Below, piece by piece: positions 28,620 to 37,550 of a stretch of DNA of 64,000 bases (position 1 is the stretch's first letter; the number at the start of each line of letters is the position of its first letter). The notes below the pieces were generated by a model. It ran no database searches, was not told where the DNA came from, and saw nothing but the letters and a program-made list of their open reading frames with translations. Location of the stretch: contig JAQGOF010000204.1 in the NCBI GenBank assembly GCA_028293745.1, positions 1-64,000 of the forward strand, read 5' to 3'. This DNA is from Gammaproteobacteria bacterium. Its GTDB lineage: Bacteria > Pseudomonadota > Gammaproteobacteria > Steroidobacterales > Steroidobacteraceae. The position numbers were made by a program, and so were the translations under genes.

Positions 28620-28661
28620 GGGCGACTTTCACAAGTCGCCCGTGCGACGCATGCGTCGCAT
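28620..28661 (-). repeat. composite repeat copy 2
   Basis: GGGCGACTT-TCAC-AAGTCGCCC + GTGCGACGCATGCGTCGCAT (plus strand). Confidence 0.9.
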
Positions 28662-28694
28662 TGCGCTGCGCAATCCCTGCTTCGCGCAAGCCCA

Positions 28695-28736
28695 GGGCGT
28701 CCATCCATGGCCGCCCGTGCGACGCATGCGTCGCAC
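28695..28736 (-). repeat. composite repeat copy 3
   Basis: GGGCGTCCA-TCCA-TGGCCGCCC + GTGCGACGCATGCGTCGCAC (plus strand). Confidence 0.85.
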
Positions 28737-28864
28737 CCTTCCCAATCGACCGGTGAGTCCTGTCCCTGCGCCTCTGTCATTCGTATTCTTAGAGGCGTCT
28801 GGCAACCGAGACGTTTAAGTCATCACCCAGGAACCTCGGCCCCAAGGGGGCAGGAGAGGGTCTG

Positions 28865-29602
28865 TCAGCCGCCCGCAGGGTCCGGCTCGGGACCCGCAGC
28901 GGCCGGCGGCTTGCTCCGGCTCGCGTACCAGTTGATCGCATACTGCAGAAGCTGCGCATTGGTCGCCAGGTTGAGCTTGCGCTTCAGGCTCTGCCGATGC
29001 GTTTCGACCGTCTTGACGGACAACCCCAGGGCCTCGGCCGCCTCCCGCGAAGACATGCCCCGCCCGATGAGGCTCAGTACCTGGAGCTCCCGGTTGCTCA
29101 AGCGGTCAATGGGATCACCGGACCCCACGCCACCCCCAGCCGCGGCGTCGGAGCGTCCCAGATTCCCGGCAAGCGACTCGCTGAGATAGGTGCCCCCGGC
29201 CAATACCTGCCGCAGCGCAATCAACAACTGGTCCGAGGCCGCCTGCTTCATTATGTAACCACTGGCGCCGGCCGCGAGCAGCCGTTCGGCGTAAATCAAC
29301 TCATCGTGCATCGACAACACGAGCATGGGGAGCTCGGGTTGCTGCGCATGCACATCCCGGACGAGCTCCAGTCCGTCACCCTGCGCCAGTGATATGTCAA
29401 CAATCACGACATCAGGTGACAGAGCACGGATTGCCGTGCGGGCCTCCCGCTCGGTCTGAACCTCCCCGCACACCACGAGGTCCGGCTCCGGCTCGATCAT
29501 CCGGCGCAAGCCCTGCCGCACAATCGGGTGGTCGTCCACGATCAGAACGCGCCGCTGAGCGGTTACAGCTGAGAAACTCGGCGCGCGTTGAGGAATTTTC
29601 AT
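28865..29602 (-). CDS. NarL/LuxR-family response regulator
   Basis: RVLIVDDHPIVRQGLRRMI...VVIVDISLAQGDG...LSNRELQVLSLIGRGMSSREAAEALGLSVKTVETHRQSL. Confidence 0.9.
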   Translation of the reverse strand: MKIPQRAPSFSAVTAQRRVLIVDDHPIVRQGLRRMIEPEPDLVVCGEVQTEREARTAIRALSPDVVIVDISLAQGDGLELVRDVHAQQPELPMLVLSMHDELIYAERLLAAGASGYIMKQAASDQLLIALRQVLAGGTYLSESLAGNLGRSDAAAGGGVGSGDPIDRLSNRELQVLSLIGRGMSSREAAEALGLSVKTVETHRQSLKRKLNLATNAQLLQYAINWYASRSKPPAAAGPEPDPAGG

Positions 29603-29651
29603 TTCCGGCTAAGCTGCCTGAGCGAACCAAAGGACCCGAGGCACTGAACCC

Positions 29652-32600
29652 TCAATGCTGCGGGGCTCCCGAACCCAGCGGTTCGGACTCCCGCTCCATC
29701 TGCACCCCATCCAGCGGACACGAGCAGCGTACGGAGGCCCCGCCATTCGCTCCTGACTCGAGTATGAGGTCCCCACCCAGCATTTGCGCACGATAACGCA
29801 TGATCTTCAATCCCAGGCCCCCCGGACTGTCGGGGGCCGGCTGCTCGAACCCACGGCCGTTGTCATCAACCCTTAGATGCAATTCGCGGGTCACAGTTTC
29901 AAGGCTGATCGTGACATCGGTCGCCCGGCTATGGCGAATGACGTTAGTCAACGCCTCCTGCACAATTCGATACACATGGGTGGCCGACGTCTCGCTCAGG
30001 CGCAAGGGCTCGTCAAAGTTAGCGCTGAACTCAACACGCACCCCGTAACGCTCGCTCGCTCGCGCCGCAAGCGTCTGCAGGGCCGCGGCGAGGCCACCTC
30101 GCTCACCGCTCACGGGAGACAGGCCGCGCGCGAGGGACCGAGTGCTCTCGATGGCGTTGTTGACGAGACCGATGACTTCCTCCACTTCCAGGCGCGCGGC
30201 CGAGCCTTCCTTGCGCAGTTGTGCGGCCACCCCCCGCAACATCAGCGCAATTCCTGTTAAATCCTGTCCAAGTCCATCGTGCAGATCACTACCGATGCGC
30301 TGCTGCTCGCGGTTCGAAATCTCTATGATTTCGCGTTCGAGCCGCTTACGTTCGGTTACATCGTTGAGCACCGCCAGCCAGCGTTCCGTCCCACTGATGC
30401 GCAGCGGCGTGATGACACAAGTCGCCACAAATCGTGACCCGTCCTTGCGCGCACATTCAAACTCTACGGGCATCACCTCGCCGGCTTCCGGATTGTCGCG
30501 CAGCGTCCGCTCGAAGCGTTTGCGCTGCAGCGCAGGCATGCTGAACAACGGATCGATGGACCGCCCTTGCAGCTCCAGCGCGCCGTATCCGAACATCTTA
30601 TCGAATGTCGCGTTAGTCAGCGTGATTAGATGTGTCGTCGAGTCGATCAGCACCACACCTTCGCGCATCGTCTCGAGAATTCGCGCCTGAGTCCGCAGCG
30701 CGTCCTGCTGCGCGTGCCGCTCGGTAACCTCGGTGATATTGACGACTGCACCGAAGATCCGGCCATCCGCCTGCACCGCGCGCGCGCGCAATTCGAGGTA
30801 GCGAGGCCCCCGCTTCGGATCGATGATGACCTGGTCGAAGTCACGGGGCTCGCCGGTGTTCATGACATGCTCAAATATTTCATGCATGTAAGCACGGTCG
30901 GCTGGCGGCGCAAAATCCTCTACTGGAGCACCAATCCAGCCCTCGGGCGGCACACCGTGCATTGCACGATTGAGGAACACACACTGTCGCTGGCGGTCGA
31001 ACAATGCAAGCCAGTCAGCGGAGCTGGCCGCGACAGTCTGCAGCGTCATCTGTGACTCACGCAACGCACTCTCGGCGCGATTCCGCTCCGTCACATCAGT
31101 GACAGCAACCGTCAGCGACCGAATGACACCGCTATCAATGACCGGGACCACCCGGTGCTCGTGATGCGACAGCGTGTTGTTGGAATTCGGATGACGCAGC
31201 TCGAACCGGCCCGGTTCACCGGTCGCCAGCACACCCCGATAGAGCTCCTCGAGGTTCGAGCGGTGAGCCTCCGGAATGAATTCGAGCAGACTGCGTCCCA
31301 CGACATCCTCGGACCGGTACTGTCCGAACGGCCGGTTCATGAACCGCACGCGCAAAGACTCGTCCACCAGGAACAGCCAGTCCGGCGTGTTCTCGGTCAC
31401 CGCCCGCAACACGGCTTCAGACTCCCGCACCGCCTGCTCGGCGACCTTGCGGGTCGTAATGTCATAGGCAGACCCTAAGACACCGGTAACATTGCCCGTG
31501 CGCGGATCGCGAACCGGAAGGGTACTTACATACAACCACTTCTGCTCGCCCGTAACGGTATGTACACGGGTTTCGCCCGCCTGCGGCTCACCGCGCAAAA
31601 TTCGAACATGACGCGCTGCAACGATGGGCTTCCACTCGTCATCGACGAGGGAGTCCCAGCTGCCGCGCTGATCTTCGAGGGAGCAGCCGAAGATGGCCTG
31701 CATGCCGTCGCTCGCCCAGACCGGCTCCGGCTGGTTGTTCGCGTCGTAGCGGTACTCAAACACATAGCCGGGCGCCATCGATGCAACAGTGCGATAGCGG
31801 AATTCGCTTTGGCGCAGCTGCTCCTGGGTCTGGACGCGGTCCGTGACGTCCACCAGGAAACCAACCATCCGCGTCGCGCGGCCGCTCGCATCGCGCTCAG
31901 GCACGCGTCCGCGGTCGAGAACCCACCGCCAGGTGCCGTCTTCGTGCCGCAACCGGTATTCCGATTCGTAGAGGTCCTTGCGTGCCTCGATGACATCCTT
32001 GACCTCTGCTTCGACGCGCTCCTGATCCTCAGGATGGACGCGGGTATTCCAGAAGTTCCAGGTGCGATCGCCGCACTTCGGATCCACACCCAGGATCCTG
32101 TAGTAGTGCTCGGTGTTCCGGGCTTCCCCGCTGGTGAGATCCCAATCCCACATGCCGCCTCGGGCGCTTTCCAGCGCCACTTCCAACCTGCGTTGGCTGC
32201 GGATGTACTCGAGCTCAGCCTCCTTGCGCTCCTCGATGTCCATGCAGACACCGACCATCCGCAATGCAACACCGTTGGCATCGCGCTCAACCACGCGGCC
32301 GCGTTCAAACAGCCAGCGCCAACGGCCCTTCTTGTCCCGGATGCGGTACTCCGCATCGTAGTAATCGGCCTTGCCGGCAACGTGATCGCTGAACCGCGAG
32401 GCCGCGGCTGTTACATCTTCCAGGTGAATGTGGGCGTCCCAGCGCGCAACATGGTCCTGACCTTCGCAGGAATGCAGGTCCAGCCGGTCGCACCAGTCGC
32501 TGTACCAGCGGGTGTTCTCGCTGCGGAAGTCCAACTCCCACAGCCCCATGCCGGCGCCCCACACGGCCGTTTCGAGCCGTGTTTCGCTGGACTGCAACTC

Positions 32601-33404
32601 GCGCTCCGCGCGCTTCTGCGCATCGATATCCAGCGACACGCCGATCGCCGAAGTCGCCTTGCCCTCGAAATCCCACTCCACGGCGCGGCCGCGGGTCAGC
32701 ATCCACCTCCATTCGTCGTTGGCGGTGCGGATCCGATACTCGGCCTCGATGGAGGTGCTCTGGCCGCTGAAGTGCTTGCGGATCTGCAACTGCACCGCCG
32801 CACGGTCGTCGGGATGTATTCTCGAAGCCCACGGGTTGGGGACGCTTTCCCACTGCTCGCGGGTGTACCCTGTCATGGCAAACCACAACGGGCTCATGAC
32901 TGCTACGTCGGTCGCTACGTGCCATTGCCAGAACGCGGCTCGCGCGCCCCACAACGCAGTTGCCAGCCGGGCCTCGTTTTCCTGCAATGCAACTTCAGCC
33001 CGCTTCCGCTCATCGATCTCGAGGCAGATGCCCGTCACGCGCAGCGGCTCTCCGTCACTGCCGTGCTCGACGACCCGGCCCCGCTGAAGCAGCCACAACC
33101 AGCGTGTCTCATCGACGAGTACACGGTATTCGAGCTCGAATCGATCCAGCCGCCCGAGGCTTATGGCATCGCGTTTGCGCTGAAACTCGGCGAGGTCATC
33201 GGGGTGAATCTGCCGCGCCCAACCCTCGAGGTGATCAGGGCCCGCGCAGGGATCGATCCCGATGGCCGCGCACCAAAGTGGGTCGAGCGAAAAAATGCCG
33301 GTCCCAAAGTCCCACTGCCAGGCGCCGACCTGCGTCTCGGTCGCATCGTTGGAGGCGACCGCGGCGGGACTTCCCGGCGATACCACTCGTGAGGGGGCGT
33401 TCAT
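29652..33404 (-). CDS. soluble multi-PAS (about 8) NarX-type (HisKA_3) sensor histidine kinase
   Basis: Eight PAS/PAC units ending DITERKRAE-type linkers; EQQRIGSDLHDGLGQDLTGIALML; VDDNGRGF / GGLGLKIMRYRAQMLGG; no TM segments. Confidence 0.9.
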   Translation of the reverse strand: MNAPSRVVSPGSPAAVASNDATETQVGAWQWDFGTGIFSLDPLWCAAIGIDPCAGPDHLEGWARQIHPDDLAEFQRKRDAISLGRLDRFELEYRVLVDETRWLWLLQRGRVVEHGSDGEPLRVTGICLEIDERKRAEVALQENEARLATALWGARAAFWQWHVATDVAVMSPLWFAMTGYTREQWESVPNPWASRIHPDDRAAVQLQIRKHFSGQSTSIEAEYRIRTANDEWRWMLTRGRAVEWDFEGKATSAIGVSLDIDAQKRAERELQSSETRLETAVWGAGMGLWELDFRSENTRWYSDWCDRLDLHSCEGQDHVARWDAHIHLEDVTAAASRFSDHVAGKADYYDAEYRIRDKKGRWRWLFERGRVVERDANGVALRMVGVCMDIEERKEAELEYIRSQRRLEVALESARGGMWDWDLTSGEARNTEHYYRILGVDPKCGDRTWNFWNTRVHPEDQERVEAEVKDVIEARKDLYESEYRLRHEDGTWRWVLDRGRVPERDASGRATRMVGFLVDVTDRVQTQEQLRQSEFRYRTVASMAPGYVFEYRYDANNQPEPVWASDGMQAIFGCSLEDQRGSWDSLVDDEWKPIVAARHVRILRGEPQAGETRVHTVTGEQKWLYVSTLPVRDPRTGNVTGVLGSAYDITTRKVAEQAVRESEAVLRAVTENTPDWLFLVDESLRVRFMNRPFGQYRSEDVVGRSLLEFIPEAHRSNLEELYRGVLATGEPGRFELRHPNSNNTLSHHEHRVVPVIDSGVIRSLTVAVTDVTERNRAESALRESQMTLQTVAASSADWLALFDRQRQCVFLNRAMHGVPPEGWIGAPVEDFAPPADRAYMHEIFEHVMNTGEPRDFDQVIIDPKRGPRYLELRARAVQADGRIFGAVVNITEVTERHAQQDALRTQARILETMREGVVLIDSTTHLITLTNATFDKMFGYGALELQGRSIDPLFSMPALQRKRFERTLRDNPEAGEVMPVEFECARKDGSRFVATCVITPLRISGTERWLAVLNDVTERKRLEREIIEISNREQQRIGSDLHDGLGQDLTGIALMLRGVAAQLRKEGSAARLEVEEVIGLVNNAIESTRSLARGLSPVSGERGGLAAALQTLAARASERYGVRVEFSANFDEPLRLSETSATHVYRIVQEALTNVIRHSRATDVTISLETVTRELHLRVDDNGRGFEQPAPDSPGGLGLKIMRYRAQMLGGDLILESGANGGASVRCSCPLDGVQMERESEPLGSGAPQH

Positions 33405-33604
33405 GAAGACCGACCTTCGGATTCTTCGGTTGCTTCCATTGCGGACGTCATTGTCACCCAGGTTTACATCCCGTTAACCAGATGTATTTATCGTTGAGGC
33501 GCATGCTGCACCGCAGTAGCGCGCAAAAGGCCAGCAGGTCTCGTTTGACGGCATTGGTGTAATCAAGTCGAATCTGCACGCATTGCGGCTGCAGCTCAAG
33601 GGTT

Positions 33605-33631
33605 GCGTTCGTAAAGCTCCTTTACGAACGC
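33605..33631. promoter_or_regulatory. perfect 12-bp inverted repeat upstream of the methyltransferase
   Basis: GCGTTCGTAAAG-CTC-CTTTACGAACGC. Confidence 0.8.
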
Positions 33632-33668
33632 TTCACACGGATTTTATTCGAGGAACAGGAGGTCTCTC

Positions 33669-34454
33669 TTGAGCGAAGGCACACAGCCGAGTCCCGCGAT
33701 AGCGGACTATTCACAGTGGCAGGCACAGGACTACTTCAGGACCTATTACAGCGAGGTCGTCCTGCCGGACGAGCAGGTTGTACTGGCCTACCAGGTCGAG
33801 ACGCTGAAGCGCATCGAACATAAATTTGGCCGTGGGCTGGAATACGGCTGCGGCCCGACACTGCATCGAGCCATTGCCGCAGCCCGTTACGCGTTTCGGA
33901 TCGACATGGCGGACTGGCTCCCTGACAACCTCACGGAGGTGCAGGCGTGGGTCAACTCCACCAGCGCCAACGACGATTGGAATCGCTTCACGCACTACAT
34001 CCTCGGCTGTGAAGGCGACACACCCGATGCGCGCCGCATCGCGCGGCGCGAGGAACAAACTCGCAAAGTCATTCGCAACCTCCATGTCAGCGATGCGCGC
34101 TGGCGCCACCCGTTAGGTCCGGATCGCCAGGGTTTTTACGATCTACTGGTATCGGGATTCTGCCTGGATGCGGTCTCGAGCGACAAACGGGTCTGGCATC
34201 GTTGCATGTGCAACGTACTGTCAACATTGCATGAAGGTGGGTTATTGATTCTCCATTCGCTGTACCGCTGCAAGGCCTACAAGGTGGGCGAGCGGATGTT
34301 CCCGGGTGCCGATCTGTCGGAAGACGACCTGGTCGAATCCCTGGCCAGCAACGGGTTCGCCCGTTCGAGCATCGACGTGCATGTCATCCCGTGCCCCGAC
34401 AACGCCCAGTACGGCTACGCTGGCATCCTCGTCGCCTCTGCGCGCAAAGGCTGA
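33669..34454 (+). CDS. NNMT/PNMT/TEMT-like SAM-dependent methyltransferase
   Basis: DYFRTYYSEVVLPDEQ...LEYGCGPTLHRAIAAARYAFRIDMADWLPDNLTEVQAWV; TTG start after AGGAGG. Confidence 0.65.
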   Translation: MSEGTQPSPAIADYSQWQAQDYFRTYYSEVVLPDEQVVLAYQVETLKRIEHKFGRGLEYGCGPTLHRAIAAARYAFRIDMADWLPDNLTEVQAWVNSTSANDDWNRFTHYILGCEGDTPDARRIARREEQTRKVIRNLHVSDARWRHPLGPDRQGFYDLLVSGFCLDAVSSDKRVWHRCMCNVLSTLHEGGLLILHSLYRCKAYKVGERMFPGADLSEDDLVESLASNGFARSSIDVHVIPCPDNAQYGYAGILVASARKG

Positions 34455-34714
34455 TCTGTGTCTGCCTAATCAGACAGATTCTTTTGGAACTTCGTTCGGG
34501 GTAAAACGCTCACCTATACAGCACCACACGAAACAGAAGGATTCGAGCGTGAAATCGAGAAATGACTGGCTCTGGCAACCCCCGAACGAAACCATCGAAG
34601 CCATTGCGGCCGTGCTCAGCGCCCACTGGGCTGCGGCTAAATCGCAACAGTTGCAACTGTTCTCCCTGGGAACGACCGGCAACTGGCTTCGCCAGCTGCC
34701 CTGGCGCAATCGAC

Positions 34715-35542
34715 TCACCACCTTACGAGCGGCGGCAAGCTCATCAGATAGGCTTCCGGATCCGCATCCGTGCTGAAGCCGAACTTCGTGCCGCGGTCAT
34801 AGACGAGATTGAATTCGACATAACGTCCCCGCTTGACCAGCAGCTTTTCGCGCGCCTCGTCATCGAACGGGGTGTCTTTTCGTAGCGCGACGATACGCGG
34901 GTAGACCTCGAGGAAGGCCTCGCCGACCCCTTTCACGAAGGCAAAGTCCTTCTCCACAGCGCCGCTCGCCAGCTCGTCGAAGAAGATTCCACCCACACCG
35001 CGTGGCTCCTGCCGATGCGGCAGATAGAAGTAGCGATCACACCACGCCTTGAACTGCGCATAGGCATCGGGCCTGTAGGAATCACAGGCCCTCCTGAGAG
35101 CCTCGTGAAACGCGGCTGTGTCTTCGGCCATCGGGAAAGTCGGAGTCAGGTCCGATCCGCCCCCGAACCATCCGCGGCTCGTGTGCAAATAGCGCAGATT
35201 CATGTGCACGGCGGGGACATAGGGATTCCACATGTGCGCCACGAGTGAAATGCCGCACGCGACGAATCGCCCCTCCGATTCCTCCGAGCCGGGGATCTGG
35301 CCACGCGCCTGCGCAGAAAACACGCCCCACACGTGACTGACGTTGACCCCGACTTTTTCAAAGACCTGTCCGCGCATGAGGCGCGACTCGCCTCCGCCCT
35401 GCAGCCGGTGTCCTTCGGGTTTGCTCCAGTTGCGTCGCTCGAAGCGGCTGTGCGCCTCAAAACTCTCGAACGCCGCGCAAATCCGGCTTTGCAGATCGCG
35501 AAAGTACTCGGCCGCGGGCGCGGCGAAATCATCCACGCTCAT
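34715..35542 (-). CDS. hemF: oxygen-dependent coproporphyrinogen III oxidase
   Basis: HMNLRYLHTSRGWFGGGSDLTPTFP; KRGRYVEFNLVYDRGTKFG. Confidence 0.95.
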   Translation of the reverse strand: MSVDDFAAPAAEYFRDLQSRICAAFESFEAHSRFERRNWSKPEGHRLQGGGESRLMRGQVFEKVGVNVSHVWGVFSAQARGQIPGSEESEGRFVACGISLVAHMWNPYVPAVHMNLRYLHTSRGWFGGGSDLTPTFPMAEDTAAFHEALRRACDSYRPDAYAQFKAWCDRYFYLPHRQEPRGVGGIFFDELASGAVEKDFAFVKGVGEAFLEVYPRIVALRKDTPFDDEAREKLLVKRGRYVEFNLVYDRGTKFGFSTDADPEAYLMSLPPLVRW

Positions 35543-36570
35543 CGCCTTCCTTTCGAGCTGCTCGCGTGAACGTGATCGACGAGACGCGCAACGGCATCCG
35601 GGCTGGTCTCGGGCCAGATGCCATGTCCCAGGTTGAAAATGTGGCCGGGCGCCGCCCGCCCCTCCTGGAGCACGAGGTCGGCGTGCCGCTCGAGCTCCCC
35701 CGGAGGCGCAAACAATGCCGCCGGGTCGAGATTTCCCTGCACGGCCTTGCCCGGGCCCAACACGCGGCTGACCTGGCTCAGCGGCGACCGCCAGTCCACT
35801 CCAATCACATCCACGTCCAGATCAGCAACCACCTCCATGAGCGCCGAACCCTGGTTGACGTAGTAGATCAACGGCACGTCAGTCCGCTTGCGAAGCGCAG
35901 CCATTGTCCGGCGAACGGCGCGCAGTGCGAACCGGCTGAATTCACGGGGGGCGAGCAGTCCCGCCCAAGACTCGAATAACATCAACGCCTGCGCACCAGC
36001 CGCCGCCTGTGCGCCCAGGTAAGCGGCCATGGCATCGGCGAGGTGGTCGAGCAGGCGTTCGGCCGATTCCGGCTGCGAGTACAGGAACGAGCGGGCAATA
36101 CCGAATTCCTTTGACGGCTTCCCGCTGACGAGATAACACAACAGCGTGAACGGCCCGCCGGCGAAACCGATGAGCGGAGCGCCGCGCGGCAGCTCCGGCC
36201 GGATCAGCTTGATGGACTCGAGCACGAACGGCACGTCGCGCTCCGGGACGAGCTGTGGCAACGCATCGATCTGCGCGTCCGTGCGGATCGGATTGCGCAC
36301 CACCGGCCCCGGGTCGAAGAACAGGTCAACACCCATGCCCTGCACGGGAGTCATGATGTCGCTGAACAGGATGGCGGCGTCGAGCTCGAAGCGGCGCAGC
36401 GGCTGAATGGTGACCTCGGCAGCCAACTCCGCCTTGTGCGTCAGTGCTTCGAAGTCAACCCTGGAGCGCAGCTCGCGATATTCCGGTAGGTAGCGTCCAG
36501 CCTGCCGCATGATCCATATCGGCGTGTGTTCAACCGGCTGACGACGGCACGCTGCAATGAAAGTGCTCAT
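35539..36570 (-). CDS. hemE: uroporphyrinogen decarboxylase
   Basis: PIWIMRQAGRYLPEYRELR; AAILFSDIMTP. Confidence 0.97.
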   Translation of the reverse strand: MSTFIAACRRQPVEHTPIWIMRQAGRYLPEYRELRSRVDFEALTHKAELAAEVTIQPLRRFELDAAILFSDIMTPVQGMGVDLFFDPGPVVRNPIRTDAQIDALPQLVPERDVPFVLESIKLIRPELPRGAPLIGFAGGPFTLLCYLVSGKPSKEFGIARSFLYSQPESAERLLDHLADAMAAYLGAQAAAGAQALMLFESWAGLLAPREFSRFALRAVRRTMAALRKRTDVPLIYYVNQGSALMEVVADLDVDVIGVDWRSPLSQVSRVLGPGKAVQGNLDPAALFAPPGELERHADLVLQEGRAAPGHIFNLGHGIWPETSPDAVARLVDHVHASSSKGRR

Positions 36571-37550
36571 CCTGCCAACCATTGCGCCATCTTCGGCGCG
36601 AAATACGTGATGATCAGATCGGCACCCGCCCTGCGGATACCCGTCAGGGTCTCGAGCGCCGCCGCACGTTCGTCAATCCATCCGCGCTCTGCGGCGGCCT
36701 TGATCAGGCTGAATTCGCCCGACACCTGGTAGGCAACCACGGGCAGATTCACGGCATCCCGGACCTGCCGGATGATGTCGAGATACGGGCCCGCAGGTTT
36801 CACCATCACGAGATCGGCGCCCTCCTCCACGTCGAGAAGGACCTCTCGGAGGGCTTCGCGAGCGTTGGCGGGATCCATCTGGTACGACCGCCGATCACCA
36901 AACGCAGGCGCCGATTCGGCCGCCTCGCGAAACGGTCCATAGAACGATGAGGCGTATTTCGCCGCATACGAAACAATCGGCGTCGCCGAGTAGCCCTCGC
37001 GATCGAGCAGGGTGCGCGTGGCGAGGATTCGGCCATCCATCATGTCACTCGGTGCGACGGCGTCTGCACCCGCGCGGGCGTAGTTCAATGCAACCTGCGC
37101 AAGCGTCTCCACGGACGAGTCATTGTCGATCTGGCCCTTAGGCAGAACATGGCCGCAGTGGCCGTGGTCCGTGGACCCGCAGAGGCACACGTCAGCCCAC
37201 ACGATGAGGTTAGGACAAGCGTCCTTGATAGCAGAGATGGCCTGGGCTGCCAGCCCCTTGGGATCCAGAGCCGCACTGGCCTTCGAATCCTTGTGCGCCG
37301 GGGCGGCAAACAGCAGCACCGCCGGAACCCCGGCTGCAGCCACTGCGCGAGCCTCTTTGACGGCCTCATCAACCGACAGCTGCGAAATGCCCGGCATGCT
37401 GCCGATCGGGTTTATAAGCGCCCTTCCCGGGACTACGAACATCGGGTAGATCAGCGAATCGAGCGTCAGGCGCGTCTCGCGCACCATGCGCCGCCAGACA
37501 TCCGACTGCCGCGTCCGCCGCGGTCTCTGCAACGGAAATCCCATGATCAC
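36567..37550 (-). CDS. hemB: delta-aminolevulinic acid dehydratase
   Basis: GADAVAPSDMMDGRI; YAAKYASSFYGPFREA; DLVMVKPAGPYLDI. Confidence 0.97.
   Translation of the reverse strand: MIMGFPLQRPRRTRQSDVWRRMVRETRLTLDSLIYPMFVVPGRALINPIGSMPGISQLSVDEAVKEARAVAAAGVPAVLLFAAPAHKDSKASAALDPKGLAAQAISAIKDACPNLIVWADVCLCGSTDHGHCGHVLPKGQIDNDSSVETLAQVALNYARAGADAVAPSDMMDGRILATRTLLDREGYSATPIVSYAAKYASSFYGPFREAAESAPAFGDRRSYQMDPANAREALREVLLDVEEGADLVMVKPAGPYLDIIRQVRDAVNLPVVAYQVSGEFSLIKAAAERGWIDERAAALETLTGIRRAGADLIITYFAPKMAQWLAG

Noticed and set aside
28028-28736. Possible CRISPR-like array from three palindromic repeats
   Set aside because: Irregular spacing (about 550 and 33 bp), only three units, no cas genes; repeats lie in and before the sigma gene.
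31560-33392. 610-aa plus-strand ORF
   Set aside because: Exact antisense of the multi-PAS kinase in a high-GC genome; composition is typical of a shadow ORF and no domain is recognisable.
34550-34776. Possible small plus-strand ORF (VKSRNDWLWQPPNETIEAIAAVLSAHWAAAK...)
   Set aside because: Overlaps the 3' end of hemF antisense and shows no family motif; coding status could not be supported.
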